A DNA stretch of 64,000 nucleotides, from the NCBI GenBank assembly GCA_037178975.1, contig JASJZH010000005.1:5890001-5954000 (forward strand), written 5' to 3'. Position 1 is the first letter of the stretch; each line of letters begins with the position of its first letter. The position numbers were made by a program, and so were the translations under genes. Origin of the DNA: Oscheius tipulae. Taxonomy: Eukaryota; Nematoda; Chromadorea; Rhabditida; Rhabditidae. The notes under the pieces were generated by a model, which was not told where the DNA came from, made no database searches, and was given only the letters and a program-made list of their open reading frames with translations. Positions 10,870-23,361 of the stretch are shown here, piece by piece.

Positions 10870-13282
10870 ATGAGGCCAATTGTACTTCTAGCCTTGGGGG
10901 CTGTGGCCCTCTCGACCGCCTTTTACCTCCCCGGTTTGGCCCCGGTCAACTTCTGCGAGAAGGCCAAAGAGAAAGCCAGCTGTCCCGTGAGTTTTTTTTT
11001 TCCATTTGTTTCCTTTAGGAAGTTTGACCCTGATTGTGAGCACTTGACCTTGTAGTGGTCTTGTGTTTTAATGGTCGTGACTGTCTCCAAGACGGTTACA
11101 AAAATGTGTTCAAACCTTAGGCAATCCCATGTTTTTCAGTCGATTGTGAATCTTTTTGTCAATCATCTGGACAGTGACCAGTCCGTCATCCCGTACGAAT
11201 ATCACAGCTTCGATTTCTGTTCCGTCAGCGAGGACGAGTCTCCAGTCGAAAATCTCGGTCAGGTCCTCTTCGGAGAGAGAATCCGACCCAGTCCCTACAA
11301 CATTTCCTTCAATGTCAACCAGAAATGCTCCAAGTTGTGCACGAAGACGTACGGAAATTCGGACACACAGAAACTGTTACTCCTACAGAAGGGTATGCGT
11401 CTCAACTATCAACACCACTGGTTTGTTTACATTATGCTTCACAGAACCAAATGGTTTCCAGGATCATTGACAACATGCCGGTGACTTTCTGTTTTACCAA
11501 CCAGCAGAACATGAATGTTTGTACAACTGGCTTCCCGATGGGTTGTTACGTGGATGCGAACGGCAGACAGCGTGATGCCTGCGTCTTGGACGCGAGGTAC
11601 AGTCAGCCCGACAGCTACTACATTTTCAACCGTTAGTCTTAGTTTGCTCATGATTTAAACTTCCTATAGATGTCGACATCCTCATCGAGTATCGTGACAT
11701 GAGCCACGATCAGAACTTTTTGGAGGAGAAGGTTGGCGGCCGTATCATCCATATCAAGATCCAGCCGAGATCGATCAAGCACAAGGCGGATGCCAAGGAG
11801 TTGAACTGTGCCGATGACGCACCTCCTCTTCCAATAAAGGCTTCTGAAAAGAATGTCGAGATCACCTACAGTTACAGTATTGAGTGGAAGGTAAGGACTA
11901 GTCTCTCTACCTTGCTTTATTGTCTCTTTCTAGAAAACCGAAGTTAAGTGGTCCTCCCGCTGGGACTACATCCTGGACTCTATCCCCCACACCAACATCC
12001 AATGGTTCTCCATCATGAACTCTCTCGTGATCGTCCTCTTTCTGTCCGGAATGGTCGGAATGATTCTGATGCGGACTCTTCACAGAGACATCGCGCGTTA
12101 CAACCAGCTCGACAGTGAGGAAGACGCACAAGAGGAGTTTGGCTGGAAATTGGTCCATGGAGACGTGAGAATAGTTAATTACTTTACTTTTTCTTTGTTC
12201 AGGTCTTCCGCTCTCCTCGCTACCCAATGTTGTTATCTGTCTTCATTGGAGCCGGATGCCAGACACTATTCATGGTCAGCATCACTTTGGTCTTCGCTTG
12301 TCTTGGTTTCCTTTCTCCGGCCAATCGCGGATCGCTCATCACATTTGCCCTCGTCTTCTACGTCTTCTTCGGAATTGTGGCCGGATACGTCTCTGCTCGT
12401 CTTTACAAGAGTAAGTCTTGAAATATTGGACCATAACCCAATTCTTTTCAGCATTCCAAGGAGTTCACTGGAAGACGAACGTCGTCATGACCAGTTTCCT
12501 TATTCCCGGTATCCTGTTCGGTGTTTTCTTCTTCACGAACACCCTACTCTGGAGTAAGGGTTCCTCGGCCGCCGTTCCCTTCGGAACTCTCGTCGCCCTA
12601 TTGGCTCTCTGGATTTTCATCTCCATCCCAATGACATTCATCGGAGCCTTTTTCGGCTTCAAGAAGAGACCTCTTGATGCCCCGGTCCGTACCAATCAGA
12701 TCCCTCGCCAGGTTCCGGACCAGACCATGTACACCAAGCCGCTTCCTGGCATGCTCATGGGAGGCATTCTTCCCTTCGGCTGTATCTTCATCCAGCTCTT
12801 CTTCATCCTCAACAGCATCTGGTTTGTCTCCTTTCGATCAAGCCAATAGTCCCACTCTATCCAATCTCCAGACAATGACTTTCATCTTTCAGGGGCTCCA
12901 CTTCGTACTACATGTTCGGATTCCTCTTCGTGGTTTATTTGATCCTGATCATCACCTGCTCGGAAGCCACAATCCTCCTGGCGTACTTCCATCTCTGCGC
13001 CGAGGACTACCATTGGTGGTGGAGGTCGTTCCTCACTAGCGGCTTCACAGCAGTCTATCTCTTCCTCTACTGTGTACATTTCTTCACCTCGAAGCTGACC
13101 ATTTCCGGAGTGGTGTCCACAATTTTGTATTTCAGCTACACCGCGATCATAGTATTTATGTTCGGCTTAATGACTGGTTTGTGCTTTTTTGTCTTGAGAA
13201 AAACAGTAATTCAGGTACTATCGGATTCCTTGCGACGTACATGTTCGTCTACAAAATTTACTCCAGTGTCAAGGTCGACTAA
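10870..13282 (+). CDS. tm9sf2: Transmembrane 9 superfamily member 2 (nonaspanin)
   Basis: Nine-transmembrane endosomal/Golgi protein with a long lumenal N-terminal domain. Exons 10870-10986, 11140-11420, 11462-11631, 11670-11890, 11934-12164, 12203-12410, 12452-12821, 12893-13176 and 13215-13282 give 649 aa, matching the family. A signal peptide precedes [12 protein letters not shown], the TM9SF2 hallmark; further conserved blocks are [91 protein letters not shown] and the C-terminal tail ending [10 protein letters not shown], whose Lys-containing end acts as a Golgi retention signal in the family. All introns are 37-71 nt except the first (153 nt). AATAAA lies at about 13536-13541. Confidence 0.97.
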
Positions 13283-13289
13283 ATCGTTC

Positions 13290-13970
13290 AGAAGATTCTC
13301 CTCCTACCCACGAAGATGCAATAATATGTGACTGTTAAACCACTCCCTGTTTTCAGCACTCATTTCTCACATTGTTTTTACGGCTTTAGCGTGTAGACAC
13401 AGTTTATTGGCAACTAATCTGCTCTTTTTTTGTTGGGCCAACTCTTTCCCGTATTTTTCCCAGCTAACCCCGGGTCGGCGGGTGTATATTTGTCTCTCTC
13501 TATTACGTGAACGCACGTTGTTTCCTGTGATACCTAATAAACGGTTACAATAAGTATTTTATAGGAACATGAAGGCGTTTCTGTGATGTGGAAACAATTA
13601 AAGAGTGTTTAGAGAGTACGGTAGCGGTCTTGATACGTATTACGTCCACTATTTTCGGCAAAACGCGAGAAATTCAATTTGCGTACTGTATGCGACGCGA
13701 GAGCATTGACCCAGCTTAAGACAATCCTTTCCAGCTGTTCTTTGACGTGTCCACATTTTCTCTGTATTCTTTAAAGAAATGCTTAGGAAAAATATAAACA
13801 CAGGCGGCGACAGTATAAAAGATCGCGTTTTCGAAACAAGCAGTATCGATTTTTGTTCACTTCCTCTTTTTCTAAAAACGTCTTCCAGTTTGTCTTCTTT
13901 TCTCAATTTCTTTCTCGCAAATGAATTGATCTGATCCTTTCCAGGTAATTCCTTCTTCACGTGACTGAAA
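13290..13970. other. Intergenic region between TM9SF2 and SMARCC
   Basis: It contains the TM9SF2 3' UTR with its poly(A) signal, then the presumptive SMARCC promoter. A minus-strand frame at 13649-13960 shows no recognisable protein content. Confidence 0.4.
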
Positions 13971-16654
13971 ATGTCGACAAAACGAGGCCGAACGTGAGTT
14001 TTTGTTCTTTTTATATTGCCTGCACCCTAAATGTCTTGTTTATTGTGCTTCGAACTGTAAATCCTGTCTAAGAAGTTTACCTCGCAGGGCCAACCCAAAA
14101 CGAAAGAACAACGACGATGATGGCGATGTTTCGCTGCAAGGAGACGAGGAAGACAGCAGAAGCAGTGGTCTGACCAAGGTCGAACCACCAAAAGGTATTT
14201 TAGCCCACTTTTAACATCAAAAAATTTTTAGGAAAAGAAAAAGAGGCCGATTACGTGGCTCCGAAGGGTCAGAAACTAACCGATCTCGATGAGGAAGGAG
14301 TCACAAACGGTGCCACGAAGGAACCCGAGGGAAACGTCATCGAACAGACTCACTACATCATCTGTCCGTCATATTCGAGCTGGTTCGACTACAATTCCGT
14401 GCATCAGATCGAGAAGCGCGCCTGTCCCGAATTTTTTAATGGAAAGAACAAGAGCAAAACACCCGAAGTGTTTGTTTCCTTCATATTCCTAATTCAAACG
14501 AAGCGTTTTAGGTTTCTTTCCTATCGCAACTTCATGATCGACACCTATCGTCTGAACCCATTCGAATATCTCTCTGCCACAGCCTGTCGTCGTAATCTGG
14601 CCGGAGACGTCTGTTCGATTGTCAGGTAGGCAATTTTTGATATATTTTCTCACAATTTCCGTTTTCCAGACTACATGCCTTCCTCGAGCAGTGGGGACTG
14701 ATCAATTACCAAGTAGACGCGGAATGTCGACCAGCTCCAGTCGCTCCCCCGCCGACCAGCCACTTTATGGTTCTTGCTGACACTCCTTCCGGAGTTCAGC
14801 CCGTCGCACCCGGCACAATGATGCCTCCATCTGAGAGAAAAGATGACGGCGAAGAGAAGGTCAAGATTGACAAGCTGTCCGACGTCGGATTGAAGACTGA
14901 CCAATATCAGAAGCAGCTGATCGCCATGAAGACTAAAGGGGCTGCTCCAGGACGTGACTGGACCGATCAGGAGACTCTTCTCCTTCTGGAAGGACTAGAG
15001 ATGTTCAAGGATGACTGGAACAAAGTCGCGGATCACGTCGGCAGTCGGACACAGGATGAATGCATCTTGCGCTTCCTCCAACTTCCGATCCAGGACCCGT
15101 ATTTGAGCGGCGAAGAAGGTGCCGGCAGCTCTGACGTTCTTGGACCACTGGCCTACCAACCCATTCCCTTCTCCCAAACCGGAAATCCCGTCATGTCGAC
15201 AGTTGCCTTTTTGGCCTCCGTCGTTGAGCCAAAAGTTGCCGCTGCTGCTGCGAAGGCGGCTCTTGAAGAATTCAGCAAGGTGAAGGACGAGATTCCGCCA
15301 CTGATTGTCGATGCACACGCGAGAAACGTGCAGGCGCACGAGGACAAGACCGGGGCGATTGATGGCAGCATTGGACTCAAATCGGCCGGACTCATTTTGA
15401 AGGAAGAGGGAGAGAAAACCGAGAAGATGGAGACTGGTACGTTTTCATTGTTATTTCTAGTCGTATAGGAGAGAAAACCTGAAAAAAGTGTCCAATCTAA
15501 AATTTAGAAGAAACCGAGAAGGAAGGCGAGAAGAACGGCGAAGATAAGGAGAAAGAGGGTGAAGATGCCAAGGAGCCGGCGAAGAAGGCCGTCAGCGAAG
15601 CCGTTCAGACTGCTGCCGCCTCTGCTCTGGCTGCTGCTGCCGTTAAATCCAAGGTTTTTTTTGTCTCGTTTTCTCAAAATTCTCGTATTCCAGCACATGT
15701 CGACGATGGAAGAGCGTAAAATCAAGTCGCTGGTAGCGCAACTCGTTGAGGCCCAAATGAAAAAGCTCGAGCTCAAGTTGAGACATTTCGAGGAATTGGA
15801 GCAGATTATGGACAAGGAGAGGGAGGCTCTTGAATATCAGCGTCAACAGCTCATTCTGGAGCGACAGTCCTTCCACATGGACCAGCTTCGCTATCTGGAG
15901 AATAGGGCCAAACACGAGGCTCACAACAAAATGATCGCTGCTGGCACTCTTCCGGCTGGTCTCCCACTTGGATTCGAGGTCACAGGACCGCCCCAGCCGA
16001 CTCCCCAGGTTCCAGTGCCGCCACCACAGGCCGATGAGAAGGACAGAGCCCCGTCTCCAGCCAGTGTAGTCCGGGCTCAGACCCCGGGTCAGGTTCCGAC
16101 TGCTCCTCCTCAGCAGCAGTATCCGCCCCAGTTTGGTGGTCAGCCCGGAGGCTATCCTCCGACCGCTCGTCAACAGCCTCCGTTCAATGGACCGCCTCAC
16201 TCCGGATACCAGCAGTACCCACCTGGACAGGGTACGTTCTTTTCAAGAAAATACTAAAATCTATTTCCAGGCCAGCCAATGATGAGCTACAACCAAGGAC
16301 CTCCTCCTCCTCAACAGGGCTACTATCAGCAAGGAGGCTACCCGCCCCAGCAGCCCGGCTACGGAGGTCCTCCTCAACAGCAACGGCCACCATACGGCGC
16401 TCCTCCTGGCGCCTACGGACAGCCTCCACGTCAGTACCCTGGCTATCAACAAGGTAAAAACGCCTCTGGCAATGCATGATGCTTTCCCTCCCGTTTTAGC
16501 TCAGCCCGGATTTCCAGGTCAACCAGGATTCCCACCTCAGCAGGGCGGATATCACCAGGGACCTCCTCAGCAACAGATTTCCCATCCGGATCCGGCCGAT
16601 GCTGCCACGCCGCCGATGCATCAGGGACAGCCCGTTGAGAAGATGGAACAGTAA
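13971..16654 (+). CDS. swsn-1: SWI/SNF chromatin-remodelling core subunit SMARCC (BAF155/170, SWI3)
   Basis: Scaffold subunit of the SWI/SNF (BAF/PBAF) remodelling complex. Exons 13971-13993, 14088-14194, 14232-14469, 14512-14625, 14670-15436, 15508-15653, 15694-16231, 16271-16453 and 16500-16654 give 756 aa. Domains: acidic/basic N-terminus; SWIRM (about residues 79-178: [56 protein letters not shown]); SANT (about 256-305: [18 protein letters not shown] through [11 protein letters not shown]); acidic lysine-rich linker; coiled coil (about 466-550, [20 protein letters not shown]) used for SWI/SNF dimerisation; and a long Pro/Gln/Gly-rich tail (about 565-756). This order is the family order, though the N-terminal module of vertebrate BAF155 before SWIRM is absent. 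The ATG follows a plausible acceptor region and AATAAA lies at about 16853-16858. Confidence 0.95.
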
Positions 16655-16970
16655 ACCCCCTCATTTCCCTCGAAAAAAAAAATTGGTCTCATTTCCAACC
16701 GATTGTCACTGGTCTTCTCGTTGTTCTCTCTTCCCCCTTTATGTCTCGATTCAACCCGTTGACCCGCGTTTTTACTACGTAATTCACCCAAAAATTGACC
16801 ATTTTTCTTTGTTTTAAGCTTTCATTTAATTTCCTGTATTCTTAACCTATTCAATAAATATTCCTTCTACAATCTTGTCGAGAGAGCGATCTCGTTGACG
16901 GCGAGGCAACGTACCTTATCAGCTGACTCACCGTTCTCGTCAGTTCTCGTTATTTCCTTCCAGTTTAGCT

Positions 16971-17815
16971 ATGGCCAGTACTTACGAGAATATTGTCGAT
17001 GTCTGTGTGAATTCCGCCATGTCCAGTTTGAGAGGAATGACGAAAGAGCAGCTGGAACAGATTCTCAGCGACGAGTCCAGGATTACAGCTCTTATCGAAG
17101 CCCTTCCTCAGGTTTGGAGATATTTTTACTTTTGTTTGCTTTACATTTTTGAGTTGCGTAAACGCTGTGTTTCAAGTGAAACGCGAGTAATTTTTGTTAT
17201 GAGATTGTCCCTCTTTGTTGTTTGGCGATAAACAACCATTCTCTTAACAATAACTTTTTCCAGGTACGTTCTCTTCCATCGGAGAGAGAAGTCGGCCTGA
17301 CGGAAAACAAGACGCTGGCTGAATGGAATATTGCTCAAGAGGATAGAATTGTACGGCTCCGAGAAGAGGTATTTACTCTTGTTCTGTATAGTGAAAATCT
17401 CCGAGTTCCAGGTCCAGCGCAACCACGCCAAAGCCACTACGCTTCGAGCTGAATGCGAGGCAATGAAGGCCGAATTGGACGCCAAATCTAGCGAACAGAG
17501 CCTTGAGGTAGTCAGCAATGTGCTCCAAGTGGCAGCCCAGGAAGCGGATGAAGATGCTGAAGCTCTGACGCGTAAGATCTACGAAGGGGACATGACCGCT
17601 GAAAACTTTCTGAAACAGTTCCATGACAAGAAGACCCTCGCTCATACCCGGTAACACTTTTCTTTTCAATCGAATCATATTCTAGGAAAATAAAATACGA
17701 TCGCTTGGCGGAGATTCTTTGCGAGCAGCAATACGCCCCGAAACAGCCTGTCTATGCGAACGTCCAGCAGCCTCCTCTTCCAAATCCCCGCAACTCCGGA
17801 CATAATTTCTTCTAA
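16971..17815 (+). CDS. vps-37: ESCRT-I subunit VPS37
   Basis: Component of ESCRT-I, which sorts ubiquitinated cargo into multivesicular bodies. Exons 16971-17111, 17264-17368, 17412-17650 and 17686-17815 give 204 aa. The protein is one Mod(r)/VPS37 domain: N-terminal helix with MTKEQLEQILSDESRITALI, then a coiled-coil region, then the GDMTAENFLKQFHDKKTLAHTR helix typical of VPS37 and a proline-rich tail. It begins 317 nt after the SMARCC stop on the same strand and has a CTTCCAG acceptor 7 nt before the ATG, so it may be the second gene of a two-gene operon. Confidence 0.9.
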
Positions 17816-17936
17816 TTACCTGTAAATAATGAAAACCGATGAATCTTTTTATACCTTGAAATTGGCTGTATTCGAAGCAAGGCGGATTCAGAATAGACAG
17901 TTACATTGACACGAAAGTTGCAAAACTGTTGCTTGA

Positions 17937-19047
17937 TTAGTATGGAGCAGATCTTCCACGTCGGTCTTCTGAACGAAAAGAATTGGATAAAAGGTTCAAA
18001 GAATTTCTTGTTGACTTCGGGATGAACACCTTAATAGTTTTTTCACACTCGCCCTTTTTACCTGTACATCCGGACAGTTTAGAAAGGATGCTTTTGGCTT
18101 TCGGCTATCGTACGCCAACTGCCAGTCGACATGTTGTTTTTGGCTCAGAGTAAGAACGTCGCTGTCCTATTTGGGACAATGAGTAATTTCCGAAGAATGG
18201 AAAGAATGCGTACCGTTTTTTGACACGCTAGTTGACCCCTGTTTTGGTACTGCTGGCTACTCTTATTTCGCTGATCTGAAGTGCTCCAGGACGAAATACA
18301 GTTGAATAAACTCATTTCTTTTGTCTTAGATGATCAGATCGTATCGTACCTCATATTGCAGCTTGTCAGATAACTCATAGATATACGACTTTGCAACAGA
18401 CTGACTGGGATTTCGACACAGTGCTCGTGCGTTCTGTGTTTCTGCCAGCTGAACCTTGGGACAACTCCGCCTTCCTCACCTTTACCAGACTCTCTCCTAA
18501 ACATTACAGTTATTTTTGCACTTGCCAGACGAAATTGCGATTTCAGAAAACAGTTCAATAAAGTATTCGAACGTCAAGCTCTTCGGGAATCACCTCACAG
18601 GATTTTTATACAGAGCTCTGCAGTCGTTGCCCTCCACGAGATCCATCGCTGTCAGACCTCCACGGAATTCCGAATCTTTGAGGACATCAGATTTCAACTA
18701 GTCACTTTCCAATTGACTCTTCTTCGTTCAGCATTTGTGCCAATCACGCCAATCTCATGACTACCATCATCAAGGATATGCAGTCGGCTCGATGAATCCG
18801 TGGTGCTTCCAGATTCAGGTCATGAAACATCTCCACCGTGACTGTAATGCGTGATATATGTGAACACCGTCGCAACATCCTCTTTCAGCAGTTAGCCACG
18901 GAACGAGGTGAGCTCTGATATTTCGATCCATCAAATTAGCTAATTGCACTTTCAGCCCCAGTTACGAACTTTCAACGGAGCGACGGAAACAACTTTGAAC
19001 ATCTTCCTCAGCAGTAAAATAATCTACCTGATCAAGAAACATATTCA
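17937..19047 (+). pseudogene. Decayed transposase, probably hAT-like
   Basis: One frame (17937-18152) is open for about 70 codons and reads like the N-terminal part of hAT-family transposases: RKELDKRFKEFLVDFG, a hydrophobic run, then YRTPTASRHVVF. Later plus-strand fragments, separated by stops and frameshifts, look like the TDWDFDTVLV...PAEPW segment (about 18405-18460) and the ANHANLMTTIIKDM segment (about 18740-18780) of the same families. No continuous protein can be read. The family assignment rests on weak pattern matching and could be wrong; that this is broken coding sequence is more secure. Confidence 0.35.
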
Positions 19048-19182
19048 GGTTAGTTCGCGACTGCAAGCTCTCTCCGTACTCTCCTCTCAATTTAAAACAT
19101 CTTCACCGAGGGATGAATAAACGTTCATCAGACCTAATATCATGGAACAGGAAATGCGACAAGCAGTTTATGAGCAAAAAGT

Positions 19183-21754
19183 TTAAGCAGTGCTCTGACG
19201 CTGGATATGGGTGGCGCGTTCCTCGCCTTCCTTGTTGTACAGAATGGTCTGCACATTGTTTCCGGTTCCGAAACTGTCCTCTCCGTCGAAGACGAGCTGA
19301 TCCGGAGGCGAGTTGACGCCCTGGTTCTTGGCGAAGATCTTGAGGGTCTTGCCGGCTCGGAGGACGAAGTCTCTTGGCAGGGTGTAGACGATCTCCCTCT
19401 TTCCGTCGATCTTTCTCTTCAGCTTCCATTCGCCGATGTGCTCGTCCTTGGCACGGTGGGTGTTCTGGAGACTGATGAACTTTCCATCGGGAGAAGCCTC
19501 CTGAATGGACACGTTGCCCTTGGCTGAGCGTTGGAAGGATTGGCGGGAAGCTGTCTCGCCCTTCATGATACGCATTGTCTCTGAAAATGCATTGTTTGTT
19601 AGATAAAGAGACAAGACTCACCGGTATCGGTCTCCTGAGTGATGGCATGGGTCTTTACGACCTGTTCGACGAGCTGCTTTAAGCCAGCACGGTTCTCCTC
19701 TCCCTCGAGCATCTTTCTGTAGATGGCAATCTCGGCATCCAGGGTCTGCTTGGTGTCCAGGAGCATTTGCAGCTCGACCATCAGAGCCTGGCATTCCTCG
19801 CGCATCTTTCTGATCTGGCTGTCACGATCGTTCAAGGCGGCCTCGTAGCTGCGTTGGTCGTCCTCGAGCTGGTAGTTCAGCTCCTGGATCTGCTTCTCGA
19901 GCAGGCTGTTGCGTCCCTCGAGGTCGGCCAGCTTGCCACGAAGATCGCTGAGCTGGGTGCGAAGACGCTTGACCTCTTCCTTGGCATAGCCCTGCTCCAT
20001 GTTCTGACGGACAGACTGAGTCTGGATCTCTTGGACCTTGAGACGATACCAGGACTCCATGTCGTTGCGGTGAACATTGGTGATCTGAAAGTTGACTCTT
20101 TCTCTGTCTTTCTCTCCCGTACCTGGTCGTATTCCTCACGAATGTCTCTGATGGCCGACGAGAGCTCGTTCTTGAAGAACTCACGGTTCTCCGGGGTTGT
20201 GTCACGAGAGGCCAGAGTCTGGAGTTCCTTGATCTCATTGTCGTGGACACGACGAATGAAGTCAATCTCCTCCAGAAGTGTCTGGACCTGGTTCTGATAG
20301 TCAATTCTGTTCAGAGTCTCCTGGTCCAAGTCGGTACGGGCGCGTTGAAGTTCGGACAAGAGACGCTGGTTCTCCTGCTTGATACGCTTGACTTCGGTCT
20401 CGAGCTCGCCGATACGACGCTTCAGGTAGTTGATTTCAGCCTCGAGGTCGGCCAACTGCTTGAGCAGACCGTCAATCTTGGCACGATCCTGTTCGCGACC
20501 ACGCACGGCTTCTTCGTATCTGGAATTCGAAGCTGTGAAACAGACCTGTACTTTCTCTTCCTGTCCCCAATGTATATTCCCTTTACTACCTCTATATGCC
20601 CATTACTCATCCCATTCGCTCCCTGACAAACGCCTCCTCCTGTGGAAAAGAATTTCTCTGGGCAAACAGAGCCAGCCAGCCATGGCAACTTCGGAACAAT
20701 CAGTCGTGCAAACACGTCATAGCCATACACAAATACCGTACTTTCTGCGAATTTCAGCCACATCATCCTGCATCTTCTTGATCTGATCCTCGAGCTCTTT
20801 TCGCTGCTTGTTCGTCTCGTTGATCAGCTTCTGAGCATCGGCCAGTTCCCCCTCGAACATCGTTCTGACATTGTGGGTGTCCTTCCCCCATTTGCTGCGT
20901 AGAGCATCGAGGTCGGCAGCGAGCTTACGATTCTGGGCCTCGAGGAAACGGACCTGAAGAGGAAAATTCGAATCAGAGAAACAAAATATGATTTGAGTCA
21001 AAAGGTTAGGAAAAAACGCAAAACTTTCGACCACGGCAGGACTCGAACCTACAATCTTCGGATCCGAAGTCCGACGCCTTATCCATTAGGCCACGCGGCC
21101 ACGTTTGCTGTATTTTTTGTGGCCTACTAGCCGGTTCACGCACTGTCCAAGAGAAGTCATAAGCCATGATGTTTTGTGACCCAAGAAGACAATTTTGAAA
21201 GTCTGTATGCTCTACAAAAGGGTTGCTTATCAGCTTTTCTACAATCTTGCATAACGCTTCAAAGGTAGCAAGTTAGTTCTCGATACGATTGTTAGTAACA
21301 GAATAACAAAACACTCTAATTAGGTGCATAGTTTGTATTGACTACAGTAATCGTTTAGCTCTTGGTACTTGAAAACGTCCTTCTTCTATTATGAAAGAAT
21401 CAAAAACAGTTCTCCGGCTAGTATAGCTCGAAGTAAATTGTTTTGAATTCTTGCCCCTTAACCGTGTCCCTCTCAGGCTGACCTTTTCGATATAAGAGGC
21501 AAGTCGGTCGTTCAAATCGCTCATTTCCTTCTTTTCGCGTTCGCGAGAGTCACGGATGGCTGTGGCTGCATTCTGTCCGAACGGGGACAGACCAGATCCG
21601 GCACCAGAGCGCATTTCCGTCACAATCTTCAACATGCGATCCTGGGCTGAAAGTCAGATTGTCCAGAAAGGTAGTTTGATGACTTACTGGCTACGTTACC
21701 GCCACGTCCGGCCAGAGGAGCACGAGCCGACGGCTGTGTGCTGGAGAATGACAT
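19183..21754 (-). CDS. Cytoplasmic intermediate filament protein with lamin-type tail
   Basis: Nematode-type intermediate filament subunit. Exons on the minus strand 21754-21688, 21646-21483, 20953-20742, 20519-20123, 20084-19622 and 19580-19183 give 566 aa. Ser/Arg/Gly-rich head, then a coil 1A starting near [19 protein letters not shown] and continuing [20 protein letters not shown], a long heptad-rich rod with the conserved rod-end motif [18 protein letters not shown], then an Ig-fold lamin tail domain (about residues 450-560, with [15 protein letters not shown] and [15 protein letters not shown]). The rod length and lamin tail are those of invertebrate cytoplasmic filaments. No CaaX box or nuclear signal, so not lamin itself. 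Intron 21482-20954 carries a tRNA gene. I cannot assign it to a particular IFA/IFB/IFC/IFD member. Confidence 0.95.
21029..21100 (-). tRNA. trnR(ucg): tRNA-Arg (anticodon TCG)
   Basis: Reverse complement folds as a full cloverleaf: acceptor GGCCGCG pairs with CGTGGTC (with G-U pairs), D arm around GGCCTAATGGATAAGGC, anticodon stem TCGGA/TCCGA with loop CTTCGGA (anticodon TCG, Arg), and T arm GTAGG TTCGAGT CCTGC. A- and B-box promoter sequences are intact and there is no intron. It sits inside, and on the same strand as, an intron of the intermediate filament gene. The start may be off by one base. Confidence 0.93.
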
Positions 21755-23361
21755 GGCTGAAAACAACTGAATGATTGAGCAAGACAAGAGATAGGAGGAG
21801 GACTGGGTGCAACCGCAAGCTCCCGAATGACTGCTCAGTCAGTCTCTGAGAGTTTGTGCAACAGATCAGTCGAGGCAGCAGCTTAAACGCCGCTTCGAAA
21901 CTTTCATCACGGTCGGCACCCACACAAATGACGATGCAAAGTAGGGGGAGGTGGAGGATGGCAACATCAAGAAATGAAAAGATAACATCAGGGTTTTGAG
22001 AAGAAATTGCCGCCCGAGAAATATGAGGCTTCAAAGGGAGCGCATGAAAGAAGGTGTCTGCTAGCTGTGCGTGCGTTTGTGAGCATACAAACACTTTTTG
22101 TTAGGGACAGTTTGTTGCTTAGAGGAACCTCCGGTTATCAGAGCCTTTAAGAATTGAAAAGGATTGTCAACGTCTTAGTCCATGTAACTATAGACACAGA
22201 AATTGTTATTCATGTCTACTGATTTAGGATGTACAGTTCTTATCAAGTTCTTTAGCATATAATGAAGGAGATTGTAAATCTTTGATGATGTGAGAGCTCT
22301 GAGAAAGACAAGAACGAGTGAATAGGATCATAAGCTCCTGTATAGTACAACCCGAAAAGGAAAGCAGCCGCACCCATCCTTTAGTAGTGGACATGACTCA
22401 GAATTTGCATTCTGAGAGTGTTCTCATCACTTTTTGACGCCCTTGAAACCGGTCGTAGGTTCGCTTGTGTCAGCCCTCATAGGCGGGAGAGAACTCTGAA
22501 TAACCACCGGGGCGAGGCAGCGCCATATTTTGAGGTCGTGCCACAATTGGCAGGGATTATCGTTCAGTGCAGTGCGCGCAACGAATGCTGCCAAGTTTAG
22601 GAAGGAAACTAGACAACATGACTGTTAATCGGTAGGCAGTCGAACTCACATTCACGCGTGATTTCCATCATTTTCTCTGAGTTTGGATTGCTCTTCTGCA
22701 GAGGGAAGAACGGGGCGTTTGACGGGCTGAATTGATGTTTATTAGGAGAGAGATTAGGAAGGGAGAGAGTTTTAGGGATAGAGAGGCAAAGAGTCAGACA
22801 TGGAAAACTCGAAACAGTACAGATTAAAGAAGCCACTGCTGAGCCCATGACAGTACAAAAGACCGTAAGCGGACCAAAAAAGCCTGACAAATGACACGGT
22901 TCGCTCTCGTTCAGCTATCTTATAAGGACAGAGAAGTGACTAACAAAGGTGGCTGCTGGGGGGTTGGACCAACGAGAGAGGGGACGTGAGTAACAACGCG
23001 TGGAGGGCGCCGAGGGCTCACAATTACTGCGTTAGCCGACCGGTCTCAGTGTCTGAAAACATACAGAGAGAGAGAGAGAGAGAGAGTTCGGAAATGGAAT
23101 GATCTGGCTTCTAGAAAAAGTCTCCTGACTACTGTCCCAGTCCCCGTTTCAATTTCTTCTCCCCACAAGGGATTAGTCACAAAAGAAGCTACCCGTCTTC
23201 CCACTGTTTGTCTTCTTTAATTGAACTTGCTTCTGTCGCAAATTGAACAATTCATTCTGAATAGAAATCTGATACAGATTCTTCAACAATAACAAGGCAC
23301 AGGGGGGAAACTGCGTTTGATATAAGATGAGACCCGTAAAAGGCGAAAACTAAGAGGAAAA
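21755..23361. other. Upstream region of the intermediate filament gene
   Basis: Lies between the start of the filament gene and the 3' end of PSME4, both on the minus strand. A (GA)n microsatellite lies at about 23069-23087. A minus-strand frame at 22609-22890 has no recognisable domains. No gene supported. Confidence 0.45.

Noticed and set aside
22609-22890. 93-aa minus-strand frame upstream of the filament gene
   Set aside because: Low-complexity Ser/Pro/Leu content from a purine-rich strand and no homology; likely chance.
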